The translations under genes were made by a program, and so were the position numbers. Positions 37,101-51,882 of a stretch of DNA of 64,000 bases are shown here, in pieces (position 1 is the stretch's first letter; each line of letters begins with the position of its first letter). The stretch is from Scylla paramamosain (taxonomy: Eukaryota > Arthropoda > Malacostraca > Decapoda > Portunidae): NCBI RefSeq assembly GCF_035594125.1, contig NC_087152.1, forward strand, positions 18,940,001 to 19,004,000, in the 5' to 3' direction. Under the pieces are notes generated by a model that saw only the letters and a list, made by a program, of their open reading frames with translations, was not told the DNA's origin and did no database searches.

Positions 37101-38335
37101 AGTGACTTTAAAATCCAAGTTGTCCTGCTGTTTATGCAATTGGAGCATATATCCTGTTATATTCATACAATCTTAGCTCTATCAATATTTAGGAAAGCTA
37201 TTTTCCAAAATATTTTAGTCATGTTAATGGGGAAAGAAACTGAGTCATGAGATGAAAATATATTTTGGAATTAAAGCAGTTACGAGAACTTAGAGTAACT
37301 GCACCACTAGTGAGTGAACATAACAGTTGGAAATAAAAAAAAAAGCTCATATCCAAACTACCAGCTTATAAATGAGAAAGTGACAGTACATGAAATACTG
37401 TATAAGCCATTAAATAGGAAACATCAAAGTTGTGTAATTATTTCTGCATGACATACTGTGGGAGAAGGACCTTGGTAATATCAGGGTGAATATAATGAGC
37501 ATTTTTTCAAATGTGAGTTTAAAAACTATTGATTGCGTCATAGAAGAGAAAATGCTTTTTCTAGCCTACTTACTTACTGTAGGTTTTAAATAAACTTGCA
37601 AACAATTATGTGCTTACAAACCTGTTTAGTATACTGGACATGGAAGGTACTTACACCTTACCTGTTAATCAGATGAAAAGCATTAATGATTTGAGCTGCC
37701 ATAATACATTTTGATATCTTTTGAAAATTTTCCTCTCCAATTTAACTTTCATATTGCTCATCCATACCTGCTAGTGTGAGGTGTGATCCAAGAAAATACA
37801 ACATAAAATATTAGATTTCATTATAGTTGATTGATCATTTAGTGTGACCATCTGGCACAGCATAATTTATTTTTTTGTTAAACAACTTACTATGAACATT
37901 ATTAAAATACAAAAAGGGCTGTGAAGCTTTTGGAGAACCCATTCTCCATATATCACAAGTACCTTCTCGCAGGAAAATACCTAATACTCAAGGATTTCTC
38001 TCTCAACAAAACTAAAAGTGGAACCAACTAAGCAGTCATTACAGTTAGGTTATACTTACGAGAGGTGAGGTAAGTGTGTGTAAGTCATGTGTGATTTCTA
38101 AAGATGGCTAATGTTATTAATGTTACATATGTGCTCCTGGGTGTATGTGTGCATCTCTGTGTGAGTGTTTGGGGTGTGGGTGAGTGGTAGAACAGCCGGG
38201 GGAATGGCAGGAAGGTAGCATCACCCACGAGGCAGGCAGCGGCGTCGGGGATGCAGACCGCAGAATTCAGCTGGAGCTTGAATTGCTGAGAACGGTAGAC
38301 GTGTACCCCCCTCCTAACCTCTACGTCTACCTGCC
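37101..38335. other. Downstream of Rho1, no gene recognised
   Basis: AT-rich to 38.05 kb, then a GC-richer patch (38180-38330) with an 84-codon ORF lacking known motifs, ended by the LINE tail. Confidence 0.5.
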
Positions 38336-40583
38336 TTTTTTTTTTATTTTTTTATTTTTTTTATTTAGGAGGGACACTGGCCAAGGGCAACAAAATCCAA
38401 TAAAAAACAAAATGCCCACTGAGATGCCAGTCCCATAAAAGGGTCCAAAGCGGTAGTAAAAAATTGAAGTATAAGTATCTTGAAACCTCCCTCTTGAAGG
38501 AATTCGTCAAAGGAATGTAGAAATGCAGAAGCAGGCAAGGAGTTCCAGAGTTTACCAGAGAAAGGGACGAATGATTGAGAATACTGGTTAACTCTTGCAT
38601 TAGAGAGGTGGACAGAATAGGGATGAGAGAAAGAAGTCTTGTGCAGCGAGGCCGCGGGAGGAGGGGAGGCATACAGTTAGCAAGATCAGAAGAGCAGTTA
38701 GCATGAAAATAGCGGTAGAAGACAGCTAGAGATGCAACATTACGGCGATGAGAGAGGCTGAAGACAGTCAGTTAGAGGAGAGGAGTTGATGAGACGAAAA
38801 GCTTTTGATTCCATCCTGTCTAGAAGAGCGGTATGAGTGGAACCCCCCTGACATGTGAAGCATACTCCATACATGGACGGATAAGGCCCTTGTACAGAGT
38901 TAGCAGCTGGGGGGGGTGAGAAAAACTGGCGGAGACGTCTCAGAAAACCTAACTTCATAGAAGCTGTTTTAGCTAGAGATGAGATGTGAAGTTTCCAGTT
39001 CAGATTATAAGTAAAGGACAGACCGAGGATGTTCAGTGTAGAAGAGGGGGACAGTTGAGTGTCACTGAAGAAGAGGGGTTAGTTGTCTGGAAGGTTGTGT
39101 CGAGTTGATAGATGGAGGAATTGAGTTTTTGAGGCATTGAACAATACCAAGTTTGCTTTGCCCAAATCAGAAATTTTTGAAAGATCAGAGTCAAGCGTTC
39201 TGTGGCTTCCCTGCGTGAAATGTTTACTTCCTGAAGGGTTGGACCTCTATGAAAAGACGTGGAAAAGTGCAGGGTGGTATCATCAGCGTAGGAGTGGACA
39301 GGACAAGAAGTTTGGTTTAGATCATTAATGAATAATAAGAAGAGAGTGGGAGACATGACAGAACCCTGAGGAACACCACTGTTAATAGATTTAGGAGAAC
39401 AGTGACGGTCTACCACAGCAGCAGTAGAACGGTCAGAAAGGAAACTTGAGATGAAGTTACAGAGAGAAGGATAGAAGCCGTAAGAGAGTAGTTTGGAAAT
39501 CAAAGCTTTGTGCCAGACTCTATCAAAAGCTTTTGATATGTCCAAGGCAACAGCAAAAGTTTCACCAAAATCTCTAAAAGAGGATGACCAAGACTCAGTA
39601 AGGAAAGCCAGAAGATTACCAGTAGAACAGCTTTGACGGAACCCATACTGGCGATCAGATAGAAGGTTGTGAAGTGATAGATGTTTAAGAATCTTCCTGT
39701 TGAGGATAGATTAAAAAATTTTAGATAGGCAGGAAATTAAAGCAATAGGACAGTAGTTTGAGGGATTAGAGCGGTCACCCTTTTTAGGAACAGGTTGAAT
39801 GTAGGCAAACTTCCAGCAAGAAGGAAAGGTAGATGTTGACAGACAGAGCTGAAAGAGTTTGACTAGGCAAGGTGCAAGCACGGAGGCACAGTTTCGGAGA
39901 ACAATAGGAGGGACCCCATCAAGTCCATAAGCCTTCCGAGGGTTTAGGCCAGCGAGGGCATGGAAAATATCATTGCGAAGAATTTTAATAGGTCGCATGA
40001 AGTAGTCAGAGGGTGGAGGAGAGGAACAAGCCCAGAATCGTCCAAGGTAGAGTTTTTAGCAAAGGTTTGAGCAAAGAGTTCAGCTTTAGAAATAGATGTG
40101 ATATCAGTGGTGCCATCTGGTTGAAATAAAGGAGGGAAAGAAGAAGCAAAGTTATTGGAGATATTTTTGGCTAGATGCCAAAAGTCACGAGGGGAGTTAG
40201 ATCTTGAAAGATTTTGAAACTTTCTGTTAATGAAGGAGTTTTGGGCTAGTTGGACAACAGACTTGGCATGGTTCCGGGCAGAAATATAAAGTGCATGAGA
40301 TTCTGGTGATGGAAGGCTTAAGTACCTTTTGTGGGCCACCTCTCTATCATATATAGCACGAGAACAAGCTGTGTTAAACCAAGGTTTAGAAGGTTTAGGA
40401 CGAGAAAAAGAGTGAGGAATGTATGCCTCCATGCCAGACACTATCATCTCTGTTATGCGCTCAGCACACAAAGACGGGTCTCTGACACGGAAGCAGTAGT
40501 CATTCCAAGGAAAATCAGCAAAATACCTCCTCAGGTCCCCCCAACTAGCAGAGGCGAAACGCCAGAGGCACCTTCGCTTAGGG
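38336..40583 (-). pseudogene. 5'-truncated family J LINE abutting a hAT terminus
   Basis: Covers the 3' end through RT (39033-39545: [26 protein letters not shown]) to the end of the endonuclease linker (39944-40471). At least four frameshifts are present. Homology to the full-length copy stops at 40583, exactly where the hAT terminus CAGAGGTCGGCAACC begins. Confidence 0.9.
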
Positions 40584-40770
40584 CAGAGGTCGGCAACCCA
40601 GAATTAGAGAAGAGCCACTTTCTTCAGACTTGACAGGAACACAGTGCTACTGGAGCCACAGCGTAAAATCTATTACGAATGTTGATTAAGAAACCTAATA
40701 AATTTCCTCCATACGAAAGTTAAGTAATATAACCATAGACAAAATAAGCATACGATTTGTACCGTAGTTC

Positions 40771-41110
<340 letters not shown>

Positions 41111-41292
41111 GATTATATCAATAGTAATAGCAGCTGTCATAAAATAAACTATTATAATAATTAAGTAGGAAGACACTCGTTTAACTTTATAATTCTATGA
41201 TGGCAGCAAGTGAACAAATATGGTATGTTATTTTTCAAACATGTTAAGTGTACTTAATATATCAGTATCTGGTCACCATGATGAGTTTAAAC

Positions 41293-41295
<3 letters not shown>

Positions 41296-41385
<90 letters not shown>
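41296..41385. repeat. (GA)n microsatellite
   Basis: About 90 nt of pure GA, 24 nt left of the full-length LINE tail. Confidence 0.95.
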
Positions 41386-41387
<2 letters not shown>

Positions 41388-41408
41388 AAGTCTTAATTAA
41401 TGTGATTT

Positions 41409-44400
41409 CTTTTTTTTTTTATGTAGGAAGGATACTGGCCAAGGGCAACAAAAATCTAATAAAAAAAAAATGCCCACTGAAATGCCAGTCCCATAAAGGG
41501 GTCAAAGCAGTGGTCAAAAATTGGTGGATAAGTGTCTTGAAACCTCCCTCTTGAAGGAAGTCAAGTCATAGGAAGGTGGAAATACAGAAGCAGGCAGGGA
41601 GTTCCAGAGTTTACCAGAGAAAGGGATGAATGATTGAGAATACTGGTTAACTCTTGCGTTAGAGAGGTGGACAGAATAGGGGTGAGAGAAAGAAGAAAGT
41701 CTTGTGCAGCGACGCCGCGGAAGAAGGGGAGGCATGCAGTTAGCAAGATCAAAAGAGCAGTTAGCATGAAAATAGCGGTAGAAGACAGCTAGATATGCAA
41801 CATTGCGGCGGTGAGAGAGAGGCTGAAGACAGTCAGTTAGAGGAGAGGAGTTGATGAGACGAAAAGCTTTTGATTCCACCCTGTCTAGAAGAGCAGTATG
41901 AGTGGAACCCACCCAGACATGTGAAGCATACTCCATACATGGACGGATAAGGCCCTTGTACAGAGTTAGCAGCTGGGGGGATGAGAAAAACTGGCGGAGA
42001 CGTCTCAGAAAACCTAACTTCATAGAAGCTGTTTTAGCTAGAGATGAGATGTGAAGTTTCCAGTTCAGATTATAAGTAAAGGACAGACCGAGGATGTTCA
42101 GTGTAGAAGAGGGGGACAGCTGAGTGTCATTGAAGAAGAGGGGATAGTTGTCTGGAAGGTTGTGTCGAGTTGATAGATGGAGGAATTGAGTTTTTGAGGC
42201 ATTGAACAATACCAAGTTTGCTCTGCCCCAATCAGAAATTTTAGAAAGATCAGAAGTCAGGCGTTCTGTGGCTTCCCTGCGTGATATGTTTACCTCCTGA
42301 AGGGTTGGACGTCTATGAATAGACGTGGAAAAGTGCAGGGTGGTATCATCAGCGTAGGAGTGGATAGGACAAGAAGTTTGGTTTAGAAGATCATTAATGA
42401 ATAATAAGAAGAGAGTGGGTGACAAGACAGAACCCTGAGTAACACCACTGTTAATAGATTTAGGAGAACAGTGACCGTCTACCACAGCAGCAATAGAACG
42501 GTCAGAAAGGAAACTTGAGATGAAGTTACAGAGAGAAGGATAGAAACCGTAAGAGGGTAGTTTGGAAATCAAAGCTTTGTGCCAGACTCTGTCAAAGGCT
42601 TTTGATATGTCCAAAGCAACAGCAAAAGTTTCACCAAAATCTCTAAAAGAGGATGACCAAGACTCAGTAAGGAAAGCCAGAAGATCACCAGTAGAGCGGC
42701 CTTGACGGAACCCATACTGGCGATCAGATAGAAGGTTGTGAAGTGATAGACATTTAAGAATCTTCCTGTTGAGGATAGATTCAAGAACTTTACATAACCT
42801 GGAAATTAAAGCAATAGGACGGTAGTTTGAGGGATTAGAGCGGTCACCCTTTTTAGGAACAGGTTGAATGTAGGCAAACTTCCAGCAAGAAGGAAAGGTA
42901 GATGTTGACAGACAGAGCTGAAAGAGTTTGACTAGGCAAGGTGCAAGCACGGAGGCACAGTTTCGGAGAACAGTAGGAGGGACCCCATCAGGTCCATAAG
43001 CCTTCCGAGGGTTTAGGCCAGCGAGGGCATGGAAAACATCATTGCGAAGAATTTTAATAGGTGGCATGAAGTAGTCAGAGGGTGGAGGAGAGGGAGGAAC
43101 AAGCCCAGAATCGTCCAAGGTAGAGTTTTTAGCAAAGGTTTGAGCAAAGAGTTCAGCTTTAGAAATAGATGTGATAGTAGTGGTGCCATCTGGTTGAAGT
43201 AGAGGAGGGAAAGAAGAAGAAGCAAAGTTATTGGAGATATTTTTGGCTAGATGCCAGAAATCACGAGGGGAGTTAGATCTTGAAAGGTTTTGACATTTTC
43301 TGTTAATGAAGGAGTTTTTGGCTAGTTGGAGAACAGACTTGGCATGGTTCCGGGCAGAAATATAAAGTGCATGAGATTCTGGTGATGGAAGGCTTAAGTA
43401 CCTTTTGTGGGCCACCTCTCTACCATGTATAGCACGAGAACAAGCTGTGTTAAACCAAGGTTTAGAAGGTTTAGGACGAGAAAAAGAGTGAGGAATGTAC
43501 GCCTCCATGCCAGACACTAACACCTCTGTTATGCGCTCAGCACACAAAGACGGGTCTCTAACACGGAAACAGTAGTCATTCCAAGGAAAATCAGCGAAAT
43601 ACCTCCTCAGGTCCCCCCAACTAGCAGAGGCAAAACGCCAGAGGCACCTTCGCTTAGGGGGATCCTGAGGAGGGATTGGAGTGATAGGACAAGATGAAGA
43701 TATGAGATTGTGATCGGAGGAGCCCAACGGAGAAGAAAGGGTGACAGCATAAGCAGAAGGATTAGAGGTCAGGAAAAGGTCAAGAATGTTGGGCGTATCT
43801 CCAAGACGGTCAGGAATACGAGTAGGGTGTTGCACCAATTGCTCTAGGTAATGGAGGATAGCAAAGTTGTAGGCTAGTTCACCAGGATGGTCAGTGAAGG
43901 GAGAGGAAAGCCAAAGCTGGTGGTGAACATTGAAGTCTCCAAGAATGGAGATCTCTGCAAAAGGGAAGAGGGTCAGAATGTGCTCCACTTTGGAAGTTAA
44001 GTAGTCAAAGAATTTCTTATAGTCAGAGGAGTTAGGAGAGAGGTATACAGCACAGATAAATTTAGTATGAGAATGACTCTGTAGTCGTAGCCAGATGGTG
44101 GAAAACTCGGAAGATTCAAGAGCGTGGGCACGAGAGCAGGTTAAGTCATTGCGCACATAAACGCAGCATCCAGCTTTGGATCGAAAATGAGGATAGAGAA
44201 AGTAGGAGGGAACAGAAAAGGGGCTACTGTCAGTTGCCTCAGACACCTGAGTTTCAGTGAGGAAAAGAAGATGAGGTTTAGAAGAGGAGAGGTGGTGTTC
44301 TACAGATTGAAAATTAGATCTTAGACCGCGAATGTTGCAGAAGTTAATGAAGAAAAAGTTGAGGGGGGTGTCAAGACACTTAGGGTCGTCGACAGAAAGG

Positions 44401-44713
44401 CAGTCCGACCTGGGGACATTTATGGTCCCCTCCCCAGACGGGGACTCCGAGGCTGGTGTAGGAGTCGCCATGATTTAAAATTTTTTTAGTGAAGGGTGTG
44501 TGTGTTATTAAGTGCTTGTAGTTTTGTGTGGAGGAAGAGAGTTGTCTTTAGAGGGCAGGCTGTGACTGCCCCCTTGTGTTGTGAGACACAAAGGGAAACG
44601 TTCAGTGAGGTCACAGCTGGGTTTAATGATAAGTTCACAGCACCCCCTGAACAGTGCTTTAGACCTCACTGGGAGTAATTATCGTTTCGTCAGGTGTCTA
44701 CTGCCTCCTCCTC
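41409..44713 (-). mobile_element. Full-length family J non-LTR retrotransposon (about 3.3 kb)
   Basis: On the - strand: a 5' UTR of about 240 nt, one 985-codon ORF, a short 3' UTR with an internal A-run, and a terminal poly(A) seen as T12 at 41409-41420. The 5' limit is set by the point where it stops matching the copy ending near 11228. The element sits inside a GTF2IRD2-like hAT. No ORF1 lies ahead of the EN/RT ORF. No convincing target-site duplication was found. Confidence 0.9.
41514..44471 (-). CDS. LINE endonuclease/reverse transcriptase, intact 985-aa ORF
   Basis: The N-terminal APE-type endonuclease (about 40-260) has [12 protein letters not shown] with E73, GDFN with D179 and N181, and SSDHN with D253 and H254. 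The central reverse transcriptase (about 525-800) has [28 protein letters not shown] with D621, and YADD at 706-709. The C terminus resembles other LINE ORF2 proteins, with an [11 protein letters not shown] segment. It would nick DNA and prime reverse transcription of its own RNA. Oddity: the RT PQG motif reads GVTQG (T678), whereas three sister copies with a readable motif (6.9, 8.2 and 38.3 kb) have GVPQG. Jockey/CR1 superfamily-like; the exact clade is not resolved by eye. The start ATG (MATPTPAS) is shared with the 5.4 kb copy and, as a CAT on the + strand, with the 8.2 kb copy. Confidence 0.92.
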   Translation of the reverse strand: MATPTPASESPSGEGTINVPRSDCLSVDDPKCLDTPLNFFFINFCNIRGLRSNFQSVEHHLSSSKPHLLFLTETQVSEATDSSPFSVPSYFLYPHFRSKAGCCVYVRNDLTCSRAHALESSEFSTIWLRLQSHSHTKFICAVYLSPNSSDYKKFFDYLTSKVEHILTLFPFAEISILGDFNVHHQLWLSSPFTDHPGELAYNFAILHYLEQLVQHPTRIPDRLGDTPNILDLFLTSNPSAYAVTLSSPLGSSDHNLISSSCPITPIPPQDPPKRRCLWRFASASWGDLRRYFADFPWNDYCFRVRDPSLCAERITEVLVSGMEAYIPHSFSRPKPSKPWFNTACSRAIHGREVAHKRYLSLPSPESHALYISARNHAKSVLQLAKNSFINRKCQNLSRSNSPRDFWHLAKNISNNFASSSFPPLLQPDGTTTITSISKAELFAQTFAKNSTLDDSGLVPPSPPPSDYFMPPIKILRNDVFHALAGLNPRKAYGPDGVPPTVLRNCASVLAPCLVKLFQLCLSTSTFPSCWKFAYIQPVPKKGDRSNPSNYRPIALISRLCKVLESILNRKILKCLSLHNLLSDRQYGFRQGRSTGDLLAFLTESWSSSFRDFGETFAVALDISKAFDRVWHKALISKLPSYGFYPSLCNFISSFLSDRSIAAVVDGHCSPKSINSGVTQGSVLSPTLFLLFINDLLNQTSCPIHSYADDTTLHFSTSIHRRPTLQEVNISRREATERLTSDLSKISDWGRANLVLFNASKTQFLHLSTRHNLPDNYPLFFNDTQLSPSSTLNILGLSFTYNLNWKLHISSLAKTASMKLGFLRRLRQFFSSPQLLTLYKGLIRPCMEYASHVWVGSTHTALLDRVESKAFRLINSSPLTDCLQPLSHRRNVAYLAVFYRYFHANCSFDLANCMPPLLPRRRCTRLSSFSHPYSVHLSNARVNQYSQSFIPFSGKLWNSLPASVFPPSYDLTSFKREVSRHLSTNF

Positions 44714-44759
44714 CTCCTGGTCCTGTGTTTATTTGGAGAGATGTTCAATGTTTGGCAAA

Positions 44760-46569
44760 TATGTTGTCGTTTTGAGTTTCAGGCAGGACTGCAGGCTTGC
44801 ATCATTCAGTCGGCTGCGTAGTTTGTTTTTTTATAAAGTTCATGCTAGAAAACACTTGTTCACACACGGTAAGTAGATTAAAAAATAGAGAGAATGCCAA
44901 AGGCATATCTTTTCATGTGTGTGTAAGTGTCTGGTAAGGAATTTCACACTTCATACACAATCTGATCTCGTTTTTGTTCCCCAGACAATTCAGTCCATTT
45001 GTGTTGAAATGCCAGTGTAGCATGTTGTTTCTCCAGGTTTTCAATATCGGAGACCATGCCACTGAATTTTGAATTCTATAAGTCTTTTCCCTGCAAGTCA
45101 GCTAATTCCAGTTCCAGTTAAGCTTGATTCACTCCAGTAAAAGCTGAAAAATGAGTGAGTCTGTATCTGCATCAAGGGGGTTGATCACAAATGACAACGT
45201 GGCCTTTTCTTTTCTGAATTCTTGAAAACGTCCTTCAAAGGATTTTTCATTTTCATTAGTGCATTTTTTATGATATCAATATCCAGCTCAAAGTCTGTTC
45301 CTTCTCCAAATTGCTTTAATGAAGGAAAGTGAATCAGAGAGACTCTCTCAACATCTCTAACAAAGATAGTTTTCGTTGAAAGGAAAGCACTTCTTCCAAA
45401 AGCATCAAACAGTGTTTCCCTCTCCTTGTAGTTTCCTGTTGAGCTCATTTAAGTGTAAAGAACAAGAAATGAAACTTCTGTAGCCATTCAGGATTTGTAA
45501 GACATGCATATTCATGGTGGCCTTTCTCCTCCAGAAATTTCACTTTCTCAAGGAATGCTGCAAAACGTGCAAGCACCCGACCCCTAGAAAGCCAACGGAT
45601 TTTGTTATGTAAGAGGTCTGAATACTGGGAACCGACTTCTTCCAGAAGTTCACAAGACTGTCGGTGGTTTAAGCCTTTTGTTAATAATTTTCACGACTAA
45701 GTCCATTACTTCAGTGAACTCTGATGGGCAAGTTTGTGCACACAGTGCCTCTTGGTGAACGATGCAGTGAAATGATATTACTTCACAATACAGCTCTCGG
45801 TTTAAGAGAGAAACAAACCCCTCATGTATACCTGTCATACTCGGTGCACCATCAGTTGCAACATAAATAATGTGGTTGGTCTGAATTCCTTTTTCCTTAA
45901 GGCAGGTAATAATTGTTGAAAATATATCCTCACCTCTAGTTTGACCAGTGAGAGGCAACAAGTCAATGAGTTCTTCTTGTGGGCCTTAAGAATTGACATA
46001 CCTGCCAAGAAGAGCAACTTGTGCAATATCGTCAACATCACATTCAGCCACAGGCTGAATTGATGTCCACAATTTGCTGATTGGTGGTGTCTTGTGCAAG
46101 TTTCAATGATCTTTCCCTCATCGTTTTAGCAGACAATGGCATATTCTTAATTTTCTTAATTATTTCATCCTTGTTTTTTTTTTAATTCTCTGAACAGATG
46201 CATTGCTGCATTGATGAAACAATCTTTTATATATTCACCATCTGTAAAAGGTTTTCCACGTTTTGCTATCTCATGACTTATCACAAAACTGGAAGTAGTT
46301 GTATCTTTGGAGGACTTCACCCATTTCGCGAATACATTCTGACTCCGCTTTGCTCTGAGCTGCAGTTCCTCCACAGCTTTCTTTCTGGCATCTCCAACAG
46401 GATAATTTTCAGCAGTCACTGTGTTTCCTCTGAAAATGCCTCCAAGGTTGGATTTTTTATTGTTGCCCAGTTCTTCACTGCATATGAGGCACAAAGGGTA
46501 CCCTCTAGAATTTTGAACAAATGCAAAATGCTCGGTCCATTCACTCCTAAACTCTATTTTCATCTTCAA
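44760..46569 (-). pseudogene. Broken hAT transposase, GTF2IRD2/ZBED-like
   Basis: The N terminus (46165-46569) reads WTEHFAFVQNSRGYPLCLIC, a BED-type finger region, then NVFAKWVKSSKDTTTSSFV and GEYIKDCFINAA. Frames then change: LPLTGQTRGEDIF...DGAPSMTGIHEGFV and SFHCIVHQEALCAQ (45650-45961) are the catalytic-core signatures shared with GTF2IRD2-like domesticated transposases. DIDIIKNALMKMKNPLKDVF (45185-45448) is the C-terminal part. At least three frame breaks and the missing far C terminus mean it is nonfunctional. Confidence 0.82.
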
Positions 46570-46644
46570 TTTTTCTCTTCCTCGATGCCATTTCTCCTGT
46601 GCATGATTATGTCTTAATGTCTTTCACTGAAGAAAAGGTCGTAA

Positions 46645-46678
46645 TAGCAGCAGCAGGAGTAGTAGTAGTAGCAGTAGC

Positions 46679-46710
<32 letters not shown>

Positions 46711-46831
46711 TAGTAGCAGTAGTAGTAATATAATAGTAGTAGTATAGTAGTATTAGTATTAGTATAATATAGTATTATTAGTAGTATAGTACTAATAGCA
46801 GCAGCAGTAGTACTGGTATAGTAGTAGCAGT

Positions 46832-46916
<85 letters not shown>

Positions 46917-46920
46917 TAGC
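46645..46920. repeat. (AGT)n/(AGC)n imperfect triplet array
   Basis: AGTAGC-type triplets with interruptions. Like 40771-40890, it lies near an end of the same hAT. Confidence 0.9.
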
Positions 46921-47224
46921 AGTACTAGTAGGAGGAGGGAAAATAGCCGTCCTAGTAACTATGGGAATGCGTTTTCACTGAATGAGATGCCTGCCTACAC
47001 TGCCAGGCAGTGTTGGGCAAAGGCTGGGGTGGTTGGATGGACTTGTATCATACAGTAATCATATTCATACTATAGACGTAGACCTCGCATCTCTCTCTCT
47101 CTCTCTCTCTCATTTTTCTACGTGTCCTACGATAAGTTAGACAATTTTATGTAGGTGGCAGGAGCCGCACATGTCTCTTGAAAGAGCCGCACGCGGCTCC
47201 GGAGCCGCAGGTTGCCGACCTCTG

Positions 47225-49403
<2,179 letters not shown>

Positions 49404-49550
49404 ATGCCATTGTGTTGTGTCCCTCAATGTACCACTCAATGTGGGGGCCACCAATTCCCACAAGAAGCTGAAATGAGGAAACTGTGGGAAGTTGCTATAA
49501 AGAGCATTGCTATCGCCAGGACACTCGAGTTGCCAATTTTTGTTTATTAA
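49404..49550 (+). pseudogene. THAP-domain-like fragment, 48 codons
   Basis: The frame MPLCCVPQCTTQCGGHQFPQ then EMRKLWEVAIK resembles the start of THAP zinc fingers: an early C-x4-C pair, the HxFP motif and an RKLW/WxxAI helix. The later C-x2-H ligands are absent before the TAA at 49548-49550. It could be a first exon or a relic of a P-element or other THAP transposon. No neighbouring exon was recognised. Confidence 0.5.
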
Positions 49551-49855
49551 AATTGCCGTTTCCATAAGCTAGAAAGGAGATCTATGTAATTTGGACTTTT
49601 GACTTTCACAAACATGTTGCCTTTATGTTTACTGTCGTCTAGATTAAGACGTTTCCAATCAAGAGTGTATTCATTTGGAAATCTTAAGATGACCAAATAA
49701 ATCTAAATGCCGATTCACTAGAAAATCAACTAATATACATTTGTTCATGAAAAGAGTTTGATTTTACTTGTTACTACTTAGAAGGGATTACGAAGAAAAA
49801 TATATTATACAAGCCCATTGCATCTTCATGTAAATAGAATAACACTGTATGTATA

Positions 49856-50309
49856 CAGTAAAATCCCTCTCATCCGGCATTCGAGTATCCGGCAGCTTCA
49901 AGTATCCGGCACATTTTTCCCCGAGCCTTAAAATCAATAAAAAATCAATGTGTACTCATAAAATTGATTAAAATTCCCGCGCGAGGCATACTTTGTCCCC
50001 TCGCCACCAGAGCGCACTGCTTCGCGCCATCCGCGGCCCACTGCACTGTGTTTACTCAGTGACTCAGTCCTGCGTGTGCACTGTTTATTACCTGACGCCT
50101 TCATCATGCCTAAAGTTGTAGAAAAGAGGAAGCGTGTTGTGCTTACACTTAAGCAGCTGATCAGATCAGCTGATCTTTGTTATGATAAGATGCGTGAGTG
50201 TAGGGTGGTGATTGTGGACATAATTTCACTTCTATTCAAGTATCCGGCAATATTCAAGTATCCGGCATGTCGGCGGTCCCGTTGATGCCGGATAAGAGGG
50301 ATTTTACTG
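49856..50309 (+). mobile_element. Tigger/pogo-derived MITE, copy 3
   Basis: 454 bp, same termini, TA on both flanks. It contains an open stretch MPKVVEKRKRVVLTLKQLI from 50106, matching the N terminus of Tigger transposases (KRKRVVLTL). It has a short deletion in the internal palindrome relative to copies 1 and 2. Confidence 0.9.
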
Positions 50310-51882
50310 TATCTGATACTGCTTGTATGTGAGAGAAGAGTTTGTGTGTGTGCTGCCGCCTGGTAACAACCACTAGTTTTGAAAACTCCCGATTGAGTCT
50401 GCAGGACTGGTGTTACAGAAGGACTCCCAGAAAAGCTGATATCACTAAAGGACTGACTGAAGGATATTCAACGTTAAAATATGAATTGGCTACGTGTAAA
50501 AGCTTGCCGATAAATGCCTAAAGTATTTCTTCGCCCAAAATAACAAAACTTGGCGGTAAACAAATACCAAGTAGCTGACTTCCCTCTCTTTTCCACATTG
50601 GTTACATGTGTTAATCCCTCCTGAACCCCCTTTAAGGACACTGATCTCATCTAGCATTAGCTAGCCTAACCTACCATTTCGTAACCTAACCTAACCAGAA
50701 ATGATCCATGGGAGGGCTTTGTCCCCCATGGGTAATTTCTCCCCCACCTTATATTTATGTATTAGTTGTATCTAAAGGTATATGAAGAAAAAAAAAAAAA
50801 AAAAACAGACCGGCAATAAGGCCGGGAAAGAACTAGAAATTACCCAATTTATATTTAATCAAAGCTGTTAACAAATTCTTGAGCCTGCTGGAGCGGTTAA
50901 GTCAGATGGACTATACCAGGAAATACCTACATATCATTATACTACAAAAATTTGCTTAGGAAATGTTTCATATTCATAACATATAATTCTTTAACTCATT
51001 TACTCTGCTGACTTAACTTCCTATATTCTCTCATTTACCTTTTGCTAGGTACCTAACGTTATTTTTCTCTTCTTGAGATCATATAATTATCCATTTTCTT
51101 TAAGAAACTATTTTGCTGAAGAAATACTTCATATTTATAACGTAATTTATGCTTAACTCCTTATCTGACCTTATCTTGCCATGAATATAACGTTATCTTT
51201 CTTTTCTCGACATCATATATTACCTATTATCTTTAAGAAACTGTAAATTTCAGTTATTTCCATCAATAACAGAAGTACTTACTCTTTACAGGACGCCATA
51301 TTGCTTCTATTTATGCGCCAAGATCACCCCAAGACACCTCGGGAGTGTGCTATGGATTTGTCGAGGATCGGTCTGGCTTCTACCCGGCGTCTTCAAAACA
51401 GAATCGCCGAAATCTTGACAAAAACACGCCATCTTGGTTTCACCGAAGATTGAGCTTCGAAGACAGGTGGCGTGAGAAGATAGCGTCATCCTGCAAGGCG
51501 GGTAGCGTCTGGGACTCGGCGTCGGCCCGCGGACTTGAGTCAGTTGCTATGAGACAAGAGTTATTAGAGACAGACGTGCGCTTCCATCCTCTCATTACCT
51601 GCTTCCTCGCTTGTGTCTGTCCCGAGAGTGCGTGGTATTTGTACACCTAACTGTGTTCTTTGCGGCCTCATAGGAGGACAGTCTGCTGTGTACCCCCATA
51701 GACAAGCTAAATAAGACCGTGTGACTTCCGTTCCATCGCCCTGATAACCAAGACAAGCTGCATAAGGCCACAGGGCCCCTGGACACTGGGCCCACGTGAG
51801 TGTTAAGTTGTAAACAGTGTTAATGGCTAAAAAAGGGCTGACAAGACATTGATAGCGTCAGCAGCGAGTAGGACAGGTTTGA
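50310..51882. other. No confirmed gene; GC-richer patch with YY1-like sites
   Basis: 50684-50697 has AACCTAACCTAACC. The patch 51290-51800 is GC-richer and contains CGCCATATTG and CGCCATCTTGG (YY1-like). Its 101-codon ORF (51345-51650) has no known motif. It could be a promoter or first exon, but only composition supports this. Confidence 0.35.

Noticed and set aside
41514..44471. Retrovirus or viral polymerase
   Set aside because: The YADD-containing protein has an APE endonuclease, no integrase, protease or LTRs; it is a non-LTR retrotransposon.
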